Shown here in pieces: positions 1 to 8,479 of a stretch of DNA of 64,000 bases. Numbering within the stretch: the first letter of the stretch is position 1; each line of letters opens with the position of its first letter. This DNA is from Acidobacteriota bacterium (GTDB taxonomy: Bacteria > Acidobacteriota > Vicinamibacteria > Vicinamibacterales > CAVVIG01): NCBI GenBank assembly GCA_018268955.1, contig JAFDVO010000005.1, forward strand, positions 62,001 through 126,000, given 5' to 3'. A program made the position numbers and the translations under genes. Under the pieces are notes generated by a model that worked only from the letters and a program-made list of their open reading frames with translations, was not told the DNA's origin and searched no databases.

Positions 1-1
1 A

Positions 2-1183
2 CTCGCGGCTCCTCGCGCGCGCCTTCACACGAGCGGGCGGGCCGCCGCGGCTGCCGTGCAGCGGGTTCTGCGACCGCGGGAGATCCTCCTGGAGTACGTC
101 CTGCTGCCGAGCGGCTCCTACTGCCTGATCCTGACACCAGGCGCCTTGCGGCTTGTCTCACTGCCCAGCCGGACGACGATCGAACCGCTTGTCGCCGCGT
201 TCCGGAGGGAAGTCCAGGCTGGTCGCAGCGGGCTGGAAAGCGCCGAGAGAGCGGCGCTGAGACGCGCCATTATCGAGCCCCTGAACCTGCCAGGTGGGAT
301 CGCGAGTGAAGTCGTGGTGGTACCCGACGGCGTTCTCAATTCCATTCCGTTCGACGTGCTCCTCGCCAGCCAATCCAATCCAGCGCCGTCTGTCAGCCTG
401 GCTCCGTCTGCGACGGTGCTGGCCTTGATGCGAAGCCGCCCGTCTCAGGGGACAACAGATCGTCCCGTCCTGGCGGTCGGAGGCGTGCCATATGAACGGC
501 TCGCAGGCGTGAAGGCGCAGTCCATCGCCCCGGTAGGCATCTACGACGCAGCCGCGCCGCCCTCGCTGCCAAGCCTCCCGGGCAGTGCCGACGAGGCCCG
601 GACCGTTGCTGGTCTATTCGGCCCGTCCAGCACTGTGCTGATTGGCGATTCAGCCACTGAAGCTGCGCTAAAGCGCCAGCCGCTCGAGCGCTACGAGATC
701 CTCCACGTGGCCGCGCACGGGTTCGCGGACACAAAGTTCCCGGAGCGGGCGGCGCTGGTGCTGCTTGGTGACGGTCAGGCCGGCGAAGACGGGCTTCTGC
801 AACCCCGCGAGATCGCGCGTTACGCCCTCCGCGCGCGCCTGGTGGTGCTGTCCGCGTGCGACACCGCGGTCGGTCCGACGCTTGGGCAGGAAGGTGTGGT
901 CAATCTCGCGCGCGCCTTCCTCGTGGCCGGCGCTGGAGCCGTCATGACTAGCCTGTGGCCGGTTGACGACACGCTCTCGGCTGCCCTGATGCGCGAGTTC
1001 TACGGGCATCTGACTCGAGGCGAGACTCTCGCCGACGCACTGCGCCATGCGAAGGCCGAACTCGGGCAGCGGTTCGGCGCGAAAGGCCAGGCGACCTTCG
1101 GCGCATTCCAACTGATCGGCGACGGTTCTCGGCGGCTCAGCGTCGGTGCCACGGGTGCGCGAGCGACGGGAGGCAGCGACTGA
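2..1183 (+). CDS. CHAT-domain (caspase-like) protease, 5' end outside window
   Basis: Caspase-HetF-associated (CHAT) cysteine protease. The catalytic pair is visible: His in AAHG and Cys in SACDTA, 47 residues apart (residues 221 and 268 counted from the GTG at 56), followed by the usual GAGAVMTSLWPVDD segment. The frame is open to the left edge, and the residues before the GTG (AAAVQRVLRPREILLEY) match the conserved start of CHAT domains, so the true start, often preceded by TPR repeats, lies outside the window. An S41 protease follows after 15 bp, suggesting one transcript. CHAT proteins act in bacterial cell death, phage defence and signalling; the target here is unknown. Confidence 0.85.
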   Translation, partial: LAAPRARLHTSGRAAAAAVQRVLRPREILLEYVLLPSGSYCLILTPGALRLVSLPSRTTIEPLVAAFRREVQAGRSGLESAERAALRRAIIEPLNLPGGIASEVVVVPDGVLNSIPFDVLLASQSNPAPSVSLAPSATVLALMRSRPSQGTTDRPVLAVGGVPYERLAGVKAQSIAPVGIYDAAAPPSLPSLPGSADEARTVAGLFGPSSTVLIGDSATEAALKRQPLERYEILHVAAHGFADTKFPERAALVLLGDGQAGEDGLLQPREIARYALRARLVVLSACDTAVGPTLGQEGVVNLARAFLVAGAGAVMTSLWPVDDTLSAALMREFYGHLTRGETLADALRHAKAELGQRFGAKGQATFGAFQLIGDGSRRLSVGATGARATGGSD

Positions 1184-1198
1184 CGCGGGAGGCGACTT

Positions 1199-2479
1199 GT
1201 GACAGGACAGCCGGACAGCGATTTCAGGGTCGAGCCAAGCGCGATCCGCGCGATCGTCAAGAAGTCGGTCGACCTTCTCGAATCGAAGTGCATTCGCCTG
1301 GGCGATGTCGCCCCTGACTGGCGTGGCCTGTTCGCAGCCAATGAAGCCTCGCTCGAACGGGCAAGTTCGAGGGCTGCGTTCGAAACCGAGATGAACCGCG
1401 TCCTCGCGCAGGGGCGACTCAGTCACGTCGCGTTCTTTCACAGCAGCGGCAGCAGTGCGCCTGCCAGATACGCGATCAACGCCACCTTTTGTTCAGCCGA
1501 CCTTAACGGAGCCGGCGAACGGTGGATGTTTCAGGACGTTCACCCTGGCGGACCGGCCGAGCGCGCCGGGATTCGGCCTGGCGACATCCTCCTCGAGGTG
1601 AACGGCAAGCCGTCCATGCCGCCCAGTCTGCCGACGTTCACTCTGGGCCAGGACGCCGACCTCTTGGTGTCCCGGGGCGACGGCTCGACGGCCAGCATCA
1701 ACGTCGTGCTGCCCAAGGCGCCGGCCAACGGCAAGCCGGGCGCCAAGCCACCGATGGCGGAGCCGACCAGCGTCACGGCGTCGATGCTGGATCAGGAAGT
1801 CGGGTACCTGCGGGTGGCGTTCTTCCCTGGAGTGAACGGCCAGCGATTCGCCCGCGAGTTCGAGAGTGCGCTAGCTAGCATTGGTGAGTGCCGTCGGCTG
1901 GTGGTGGACCTGCGGGGCAACCTCGGCGGATTCGTCGGCTCTCTACGGTTAATGAGCTCCCTCACGCCTGACCGGACTCCGGTCGGCTACAGCCTGACGC
2001 GCAAGGGCAGCGATCGCGGGTGGAGGCGCGAGTCCCTGCCCTGCGTCGACCACCTACCCAAAGGCCGCCTCGACGTCCTGCGCATGGCGCTTCGGTTCCT
2101 CGTCCTGAACCGCGACCGCTCGATCAGGCTGACCACCGAGGGCCTTGGCGCAAGGCCGTTCCACGGACGGGTCGTGATGCTGATCAACGAACATACCCTG
2201 AGCGCCGGCGAAATGGTTGCGGCCTTCGCAGCAGAGAACAGGCTGGCAACCCTGGTTGGTACTCGGACTGGTGGCCAGGTCCTCGGCGGAGGGAACTTCG
2301 CCGTCGGTTTTGGCTTCGTCCTTCGCCTTCCTGCAGCAGCCTGGTTCATGTGGAGCGGTGCAGCCGTCGAGGGCGTGGGCGTCGTGCCACACATAGGGGT
2401 CCCCGCGCACTTTCAGTCGTACAAGTGTGGCGTAGACGGCCAACTCGCGGCGGCCCTAGAAACTCTGGGGACGCTTTGA
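1199..2479 (+). CDS. S41-family peptidase with PDZ domain
   Basis: C-terminal-processing-type serine protease of 426 aa. A PDZ domain spans about residues 105-170 (HPGGPAERAGIRPGDILLEVNGK), followed by the S41 core with VVDLRGNLGG and the nucleophile Ser335 in HTLSAGEMV. The Lys found in CtpA/Tsp at the GxxTxGK position is replaced (GTRTGGQ), as in tricorn/IRBP-type S41 members that use a different tetrad. There is no clear signal peptide, so it may be cytoplasmic. The GTG start at 1199 lies 15 bp after the CHAT gene; joint expression and a proteolytic two-component role are inferred. Confidence 0.8.
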   Translation: MTGQPDSDFRVEPSAIRAIVKKSVDLLESKCIRLGDVAPDWRGLFAANEASLERASSRAAFETEMNRVLAQGRLSHVAFFHSSGSSAPARYAINATFCSADLNGAGERWMFQDVHPGGPAERAGIRPGDILLEVNGKPSMPPSLPTFTLGQDADLLVSRGDGSTASINVVLPKAPANGKPGAKPPMAEPTSVTASMLDQEVGYLRVAFFPGVNGQRFAREFESALASIGECRRLVVDLRGNLGGFVGSLRLMSSLTPDRTPVGYSLTRKGSDRGWRRESLPCVDHLPKGRLDVLRMALRFLVLNRDRSIRLTTEGLGARPFHGRVVMLINEHTLSAGEMVAAFAAENRLATLVGTRTGGQVLGGGNFAVGFGFVLRLPAAAWFMWSGAAVEGVGVVPHIGVPAHFQSYKCGVDGQLAAALETLGTL

Positions 2480-2638
2480 TCGTGTGTCGCATGCACACTA
2501 CTGCTATACACTTGGCGGCTGTACGGGATTCGCCGCAGGGCTCAGCCGGCGGGCAGTCAATCTGAACTCCGGTGAAGCATGGTCAGGCACAGATGACGAT
2601 GTGTTCCAGGACACTCGGTACAGAGGATTCGATCGCGC

Positions 2639-5158
2639 GTGTCGTTCAAATCGCAATTTTCCGCGTCACAAGACAAAGCGCACAACCGTAACATTGCGAC
2701 GAAGATCCATGAGGAGCTGGCGAAGCTCCGTGCCGGCGTGGATGCATCGCCCACGACACCAAGGCGTTGGGTCTGGGAATTGATCCAGAACGCCAAGGAC
2801 GTGAATATCGGTGGAAGAGTCCGCGTGCGCATCGAAGCCGACCTGGGCGGTTCCGACGCACATGTCACCTTCAAGCACAATGGCGGTGCGTTCTCCGCTG
2901 AGAATATTCGCTTCCTCATCGAGCAGGTCTCGTCGAAGGACCGGACAAGCGACAGCGATGGACGGCCAACGACCACCGGGAGGTTCGGCACGGGATTTCT
3001 CACGACCCACCTTCTGTCTGAACGAGTCCTTGTTAAGGGTGTTGCGGCAGGGAAAGGCTTCACGCCGAGGAAGTTCAAGTTGTCGCTCGATCGGAGTGGC
3101 GCTGAGCTGCAGGACATCATCGATGCCGTGCAAGCCGCCAAAGACTCAATCCTAGACCTGGACGAAGAACCAGAGCACGCAGGGTACGTCCCCGGTCGGT
3201 TCAATACCGCGTTCCGCTATGAACTCGCTGACAAGACCGGCAGGAAGGTAGCGAGTGCGGGTTTAGCGGACCTAGATGTCTGCCTGCCCTATACGCTGGC
3301 ATTCGTGCGGGAGATCGATAGCGTTGAGTATCCGAACCATCGACAGAGCCTACAAGACCCCGATGACGAACGGCTAGACGGCGAGGTGCAGATCCTGTCA
3401 GTGATCATAGAGGACACAGGAGGGGTCGCCGATCCCGAGGTCTCCTTGATCGCGGTTCTGAGCAGCGGCCTGACCACGATCGCCGTACCAGTGAAGCAGA
3501 GTGCGGGAGTCACGCGCATTCTCCCGCTCGGTTCTGAGTTGCCTCGATTGTTCTGCGATTTTCCGCTTCTCGGGACCGAATCCTTCCCGTTCCCGGTAGT
3601 TGTTAACAATCCGACGTTCAATCCGACCGAGCCGCGCGACGGAGTGTTCCTGACGAAAACCGACCGCCCCTTTCCGCAGAGCGACCACAATAAGCGCATC
3701 GTCGATGAAGCCCTGGGGCTCTACCTTTCGCTCCTCGAATACGCGTCTGGCAACAACTGGCAACATCTCCATCTCCTCGCTGCTGTAAAGCCGGATCCCG
3801 CTGAGCTCGCCAAGCTCGATCAGCACTGGTACAAGACCACGATCCTAAAGCCGATGCGGGACACCCTCCTGCGAACGAAGATCGTGCGGACGGCTGCGGG
3901 CACGCTTGCTCCCATCCATTCGGCTGGCGGTCAGGGCAACATCTGGTTTCCGACTGGAACCACCGAGAAGGTTCGGCGTGCCATTTGGAAGTGTTGCAGT
4001 ACGTGGATCCCCGAACAGCTACCAGCTCTATCGGATGTCGAAGTCTGGCATGAGATCATCTGGCAAGAGTGCGACAAGCTCACACTCGACCAGGTCGCCG
4101 CATTCATAGAGGAAGCAGACACCATCGAAAAGCTGGCGTCCGAACTGCAGGACAAAGATGTCCACGAATGGCTGCTCGAGTTCTACGCCGCGTTGAAACT
4201 CGACGAGCCCGCCTTCCAGACGGTAGTCAACAAGCGCCGCATCTTTCCGAACCAGAACGGCACCTTCAAGCGGAAAGCCGACCTCTTCCGAGACGCCGGC
4301 GATATGGATGCCACGCTCATCGAGGTTCTCACGTTGCTGGGGACGGACCTGCGCGAGCAGCTTCTCGATGCCGAGATCACGACGGACCTTGATGACCTGT
4401 CTCAGAGGGATGGAGCGTTCGTAGTCAAGGAAATCACCGCGACCATCGGCAAGAACATCAACGATAGGGCGGCCACGAAGCGCTTTCGCCTCGCATTTGC
4501 GAAGCTGCTACGGTGGTTCCGCGAGCACGCCACCCGCGCAAAGAAGCTCTTCCCGATGCTGTACGAGCAGAAGCACCTGCTTTATGACGACGAGGAGATC
4601 CTCAGCAACATAGCGCGCGCCGAAGAACTAGAGGAACTCCTCACCGAGTTCAACGTGACGGACGTTCACGAACTGCGGGCGGTCATCGAGAAGCACGCTC
4701 CGGCTCCGCGGCTCCTGCCCGTGACGGAGCAGATCATCGCCAGCCTGGGAATTACCTCGGTAGAAGAGTGGACGAAAGCGCTGGAAGACGAAAATCTCGC
4801 CGCCCTCTTCTCCCACAACTCTACAACGACGCCCGACATGTTCGTCTATGCGCAGACCTTGATTCAGAAAACCAAGCAACGCGTCATCGCCCACTTGTCG
4901 ACGCTCGATGAGTATGATCTCACGGCAATGGACGAGACGGCCGTCACCGTCCTCGCCGGGGTCAAGAAGAACGATCGTGACCTGACCATCGTCGTTCGGC
5001 CCGCGTACGATGAAACTGTGATCATCTACTACCAGTCCGAGCGAGACGTGCTGGACTTTGAAGACCATGAGCTCTGGGTCGATACCGCCAAGGGTGTCAG
5101 ACGGATCACTTTCGGGCACATCCTCAAGAAGACCGACATCCGACGATTCCCGATATAG
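2639..5158 (+). CDS. Sacsin-like GHKL (Hsp90-type) ATPase
   Basis: Protein of 839 aa with an N-terminal ATP-binding fold of the Hsp90/histidine-kinase (GHKL) type. N box WELIQNAKD (Glu47, Asn51), a G1-like box HNGGAF (80-85, with HNG in place of the usual DNG) and G2 box GRFGTGFLTTH (114-124) are in the right order and spacing for sacsin N-terminal-like ATPases. The remaining 600 residues are unassigned, acidic and mostly helical in look. The start is GTG. The next gene begins 6 bp after the stop, so the two form a tight operon. Large proteins with this ATPase are common in phage-defence loci. The substrate is unknown; an NTP-driven sensor or chaperone role is inferred. Confidence 0.8.
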   Translation: MSFKSQFSASQDKAHNRNIATKIHEELAKLRAGVDASPTTPRRWVWELIQNAKDVNIGGRVRVRIEADLGGSDAHVTFKHNGGAFSAENIRFLIEQVSSKDRTSDSDGRPTTTGRFGTGFLTTHLLSERVLVKGVAAGKGFTPRKFKLSLDRSGAELQDIIDAVQAAKDSILDLDEEPEHAGYVPGRFNTAFRYELADKTGRKVASAGLADLDVCLPYTLAFVREIDSVEYPNHRQSLQDPDDERLDGEVQILSVIIEDTGGVADPEVSLIAVLSSGLTTIAVPVKQSAGVTRILPLGSELPRLFCDFPLLGTESFPFPVVVNNPTFNPTEPRDGVFLTKTDRPFPQSDHNKRIVDEALGLYLSLLEYASGNNWQHLHLLAAVKPDPAELAKLDQHWYKTTILKPMRDTLLRTKIVRTAAGTLAPIHSAGGQGNIWFPTGTTEKVRRAIWKCCSTWIPEQLPALSDVEVWHEIIWQECDKLTLDQVAAFIEEADTIEKLASELQDKDVHEWLLEFYAALKLDEPAFQTVVNKRRIFPNQNGTFKRKADLFRDAGDMDATLIEVLTLLGTDLREQLLDAEITTDLDDLSQRDGAFVVKEITATIGKNINDRAATKRFRLAFAKLLRWFREHATRAKKLFPMLYEQKHLLYDDEEILSNIARAEELEELLTEFNVTDVHELRAVIEKHAPAPRLLPVTEQIIASLGITSVEEWTKALEDENLAALFSHNSTTTPDMFVYAQTLIQKTKQRVIAHLSTLDEYDLTAMDETAVTVLAGVKKNDRDLTIVVRPAYDETVIIYYQSERDVLDFEDHELWVDTAKGVRRITFGHILKKTDIRRFPI

Positions 5159-5164
5159 CGCCTT

Positions 5165-6235
5165 ATGGAGATCGCGCAAGACGTCCTGCTCCGCATCGGC
5201 CAGCCAGAATCCGAGCTGTTGGAGTACAAAGCGGTACTGCCACCCGCCGCGACGGTCGCACAACTGATCTGCGCCTTTTCGAACGCCAACGGCGGAGCGA
5301 TCGTTCTCGGCGTCATTGAGGACGGAAAAGAGATCGTCATCAACGGCCTCAGCGACGACTTCCGGGCGGTGCAGATCACGCGTAAGGCGATTGATCTGCT
5401 ATCGCCGCCGCCAGCGGTGGGTTACGACTACGTCGTCCACCGAGGCAAGCGCCTCTTCGTTGTCGACGTTAAGAAATCGCTTGTCGAAGTCTCCCTTGGC
5501 GGCAAGGTCTATGTCCGTGTTGGAGCACAGAACGCGCTCAAGCTGGCAACTCCTGTCAAGGCTATCCGCGACGCCGGCCTCGCCCGCCTCGCGAAAGAAC
5601 TGGCTGACGATCGCAAGTCTTGCACTGCCGCCAGAGCGAAGCTGCTAGACCACTACGACAGCGTCCTTCGGATTCTCGATGGCCTGCCCGAGCTTTTGTA
5701 TCCGAAGGGTTCGAGCGTCTCGACTGAGAGTCCGGAAGGCAAGATGCTCATGCGCATCCTTTTCTCATCGTGCGCCGATACATTCGAGACGTTCATGTCG
5801 GACCTCTTGTATGAGATCTACCTTGCGAAGCCCCAAACGCTAAAATCTGAGGCGACGGTCACCGTCAAGGACGTTTTGGATTGTTCCGATATGCAAGAGT
5901 TCATCACCCGCTACGCCAAGGAGAAACTCAAGAAGCTCCAACGCGGAAGCGTGAAAGGCTTCATCGCAGACAACCAGGCGATAAAGTCACTGAATGTATT
6001 CGATGTGGCGCGGATAGAAGAGATCGAGAAGATCCTGCAGATCCGCCACCTCTACACGCATCAAAATGGCATCGTGGACGACAGGTTTCGTAAGGCGTTC
6101 CCCTCCGCGAGTGTCAATGACGAGTACCGAATGACGCTCGACGAATTCATGAGCAGATTCGAATACCTTACGCAAGCCGTTAAATCCGTCGATGAGGTGG
6201 CGCGCAAGAAGTTCAAGCTATCCGCCTTCTCATAG
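5165..6235 (+). CDS. AlbA_2 (Schlafen-type) protein with C-terminal HEPN-like domain
   Basis: Protein of 356 aa. Residues 14-125 match the AlbA_2/Schlafen nucleic-acid-binding domain (ESELLEYK, then FSNANGGAIVLGV, then KVYVRVGAQN). The C-terminal half (about 150-350) looks like a RiboL-PSP-type HEPN domain: helical, with the RNase signature R-x4-H as Arg294 and His299 in RHLYTHQNG. HEPN proteins are usually metal-independent RNases used as toxins or defence effectors. It lies 6 bp after the sacsin-like ATPase, so the ATPase probably controls this effector (inference). The following gene is convergent, so the cassette ends here. Confidence 0.75.
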   Translation: MEIAQDVLLRIGQPESELLEYKAVLPPAATVAQLICAFSNANGGAIVLGVIEDGKEIVINGLSDDFRAVQITRKAIDLLSPPPAVGYDYVVHRGKRLFVVDVKKSLVEVSLGGKVYVRVGAQNALKLATPVKAIRDAGLARLAKELADDRKSCTAARAKLLDHYDSVLRILDGLPELLYPKGSSVSTESPEGKMLMRILFSSCADTFETFMSDLLYEIYLAKPQTLKSEATVTVKDVLDCSDMQEFITRYAKEKLKKLQRGSVKGFIADNQAIKSLNVFDVARIEEIEKILQIRHLYTHQNGIVDDRFRKAFPSASVNDEYRMTLDEFMSRFEYLTQAVKSVDEVARKKFKLSAFS

Positions 6236-6295
6236 AACGATGGATATTGACTCCCGTGAAGCAGGAAGTCGGGTCCTGGCGATTGGCGGAGACCG

Positions 6296-6955
6296 CTACT
6301 TGAGTCTCGCCGGAACGGTCAGCCATTCGCCGCCAGCGCGACGAAGTTCAAGCCGATAAGCACCTGCAGGGAGTGCGGCCGTTCCTAGCGGGACGCGCAG
6401 TGTCGTCACCGAGTCCAGGAGTTCAGCCGCCCCGGTCGCTGCCGCGCGAACGGAGAGTCGCTCGTCGCGCAACTGCACATCGTAGTTGCCACCCTCAGTT
6501 CCCAGGGGGAGCACGATCGTCGCATCGAGTCGCGCGCGAGGGATGACGATCGCGGCCGGCGGTGGCGACTGGAGGTCGCCACGCATCACGGAGAATGGCC
6601 GGAGGTCGATCGTAACCGCGACGACAGCGGGGCTTCTGGACGACCCCGCCGTCCACCACGAGGCGCCCAAAATCAGCGCGACGACCGCCGCGGCGGCGAC
6701 AGCCCACATGCCCGTCCTGCGTCTTCTAGCGCCCGCCTGCTGCAGCGCCCGCATCTCCCGGAAGCACGGCGAACACCGCACGATATGCGCATACGCGGCG
6801 TCGCCCATCGGGGTCTCGAGCCGCGCCACGCGAACCAGCTCGTCGCGCGAAGGGCATCCCTCCCGATTCGGGTTGGGGCTCGCATTCGCGAACAGGTAGT
6901 CGAGCTCGTCCTGGGCTTCGAACTTCTGGTTCGGGGGCTGACCGGAATTCGGCAT
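6296..6955 (-). CDS. Transmembrane anti-sigma-like protein (zinc-binding type)
   Basis: Protein of 219 aa with a cytoplasmic N-terminus carrying the ZAS-like H-x3-C-x2-C motif (His57, Cys61, Cys64, in HIVRCSPC), one membrane helix at about 83-101 and a beta-rich outer domain of about 110 residues. It is downstream of and in the same direction as the sigma-like gene (60 bp gap), the normal arrangement for an ECF sigma/anti-sigma pair. It probably holds the sigma factor at the membrane until an envelope signal arrives. The signal is unknown. Confidence 0.65.
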   Translation of the reverse strand: MPNSGQPPNQKFEAQDELDYLFANASPNPNREGCPSRDELVRVARLETPMGDAAYAHIVRCSPCFREMRALQQAGARRRRTGMWAVAAAAVVALILGASWWTAGSSRSPAVVAVTIDLRPFSVMRGDLQSPPPAAIVIPRARLDATIVLPLGTEGGNYDVQLRDERLSVRAAATGAAELLDSVTTLRVPLGTAALPAGAYRLELRRAGGEWLTVPARLK

Positions 6956-7015
6956 GAGCGGTCTCGGTGCGCGTCCAGGTGTTCCCGTGATTGGACCCGC
7001 CGACGCAGAGCCTGT

Positions 7016-7573
7016 TCAGAGTGTAGCGCCCCTCTGGTTCACGAAGGCGCGCAGTTTCTGACGGATGCGCCAGACCGTCACGTCGACCGTGGCGGGGGCG
7101 CATCCGAGCTTCGCGGCGATGGCTGCGCTCGTGTGTCCGGCCATCTTGTGTGCGAAGACGAACGCCTCGTCGGAAGTCATCTGCGCAATCAGCTCCTTCA
7201 TCAAGATGTCGCGCTCGATCTGGGCCGGCGTGCCGTCCATGGCCTCCAGCCGTCGGACAACGTCGCGACCGTCTCGCGGCTCGGCGCGGTGGCGATGCAG
7301 TTCGATGGACGTGCCGCGAAGGTTCGAGATGGCAATGCTCTGAAGCGCGCGCCACGCGTAGCCGTACGGCCGTTCGAGCGGGCCTGACGCGCGCTCCCGC
7401 CGCGCCATCATCGCGGCGACCTTCTCGAAGATGGTCGTGATGACGCTCTCGTCCTGGATTCGTCGAAAGTGTTTCCTGAACTTGCCCTGAAGCTTCTCGA
7501 GGACACCGAGCGTGCGCTCGTCGACCGGTCGTCCCTGCTCGTCGAGCAACTCCAGCTTCCGCAGCTGCTCCAT
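7016..7573 (-). CDS. ECF-like RNA polymerase sigma factor
   Basis: Protein of 185 aa. The middle (YGYAWRALQSIAISNLRG) looks like sigma region 2. The C-terminus (HTSAAIAAKLGCAPATVDVTVWRIRQKLR) is a good sigma region 4 helix-turn-helix of the type that binds the -35 element. The length fits ECF/SigK-like factors. It is divergent from the conjugation operon, with 260 bp between them, and is followed by the membrane anti-sigma gene. It could regulate either the host or the mobile element; position alone cannot decide. Confidence 0.65.
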   Translation of the reverse strand: MEQLRKLELLDEQGRPVDERTLGVLEKLQGKFRKHFRRIQDESVITTIFEKVAAMMARRERASGPLERPYGYAWRALQSIAISNLRGTSIELHRHRAEPRDGRDVVRRLEAMDGTPAQIERDILMKELIAQMTSDEAFVFAHKMAGHTSAAIAAKLGCAPATVDVTVWRIRQKLRAFVNQRGATL

Positions 7574-7591
7574 ACGATCCCCCTGTTGCCT

Positions 7592-7610
7592 GGCGAGCTG
7601 AGAGCTCGCC
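7592..7610. promoter_or_regulatory. Inverted repeat upstream of sigma gene (possible operator)
   Basis: Perfect 8-bp inverted repeat GGCGAGCT/AGCTCGCC with a 3-base spacer, 18 bp upstream of the sigma start codon in the divergent sigma/trb spacer. Its placement suggests a regulator-binding site or a 5' leader hairpin. The rest of the 260-bp spacer shows no strong consensus promoter. Confidence 0.35.
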
Positions 7611-7833
7611 GATGGAGGGAAACGACGCCAGTATGCGGGCCGCCGGAAGGAGGAAGACTGCGCTGTAAGGTTCCGGTCCGAATGTGCGCTCTAGGGGAGT
7701 GAGAACGCGAAATGCGAACCGCGAGATTCAGTTGGTGTTCAGCGAGGCGGCATCAAGCTGGCGTTCCCTGATGCACTCACTGAGGCGCATCTTCGCCGGA
7801 CCGAACGGCGATTGTCAACGAGGAAGGTTACCC

Positions 7834-8163
7834 ATGCAGATTGAACGTGAAGCCACCACGCTCGTGTCCGGCCGCGGCTCAATCACCGCCCTTCGGCGTG
7901 CCCAGCTCAGCCTTCTGACCCTGGCGTTCATCACGATCCCGACGCTGGTTTTCGCCCAGGCGTCGCCGTGGGAACGGGCGGCCGGCAACCTTGAACGGAC
8001 GTTCACCGGCCCGCTTGCCCGCTCCCTCGCCCTCGTGGCCATCGTGATCGGTGGACTGCTCTTCATGTTCGCCGAGCAGGGCGCCAAGCGGCAGATCTCG
8101 GGCATCGTCTTCGGCGGCGGACTGGCGCTCTTCGCCGGGCAGTTTCTGACCTGGTTGTTCTGA
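7834..8163 (+). CDS. trbC: TrbC/VirB2-like conjugal pilin
   Basis: Small protein of 109 aa with a signal-peptide-like N-terminus ending near VFAQA (about residue 42) and two further membrane helices (about 62-78 and 88-107), the normal layout of TrbC/VirB2 pilin subunits. The ATG at 7834 is chosen because AGGAAGG sits 6 bases before it; the frame is open further upstream but lacks a ribosome site. It is the first gene of the type IV secretion operon and is followed by trbD, as in RP4-type systems. Confidence 0.8.
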   Translation: MQIEREATTLVSGRGSITALRRAQLSLLTLAFITIPTLVFAQASPWERAAGNLERTFTGPLARSLALVAIVIGGLLFMFAEQGAKRQISGIVFGGGLALFAGQFLTWLF

Positions 8164-8182
8164 GTAGGACAGGGAGGGGCAG

Positions 8183-8479
8183 GTGTCCACGGGTCCGACG
8201 TATCGTCGCGTCCACAAAGCGCTCCACCGTCCGCTGACGGTGTGCGGTGTCGACCGTCGGCTGTTCTTCCTGGCACTGCTGATGGGCGGCGCCACCTTCA
8301 ACCTGTTCTATTCGTTCCTCGCCGGCCTGCTGATGTTCGGCGGCCTGTACGGCTTCGCCTGGTGGTCCACCAGCAAGGACCCGCAGATGCTCCAGATTCT
8401 GATCGCCTCGTCCGGCGCCCGTCGGCGATACGACCCTGGCAAGCATGAGCGGTTCGAAGTGGAGGTCTCGCCGTGGTGA
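8183..8479 (+). CDS. trbD: TrbD/VirB3-like inner-membrane protein
   Basis: Protein of 98 aa with the VirB3/TrbD pattern: a short N-terminus (HKALHRPLTVCGVDRRLF), two close membrane helices (about 27-62) and a basic C-terminus. The GTG start follows a GGGAGGGG ribosome site. The 3' end overlaps the trbE start by 7 bp, indicating translational coupling. The family works with the VirB4/TrbE ATPase in pilus assembly at the inner membrane. Confidence 0.85.
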   Translation: MSTGPTYRRVHKALHRPLTVCGVDRRLFFLALLMGGATFNLFYSFLAGLLMFGGLYGFAWWSTSKDPQMLQILIASSGARRRYDPGKHERFEVEVSPW

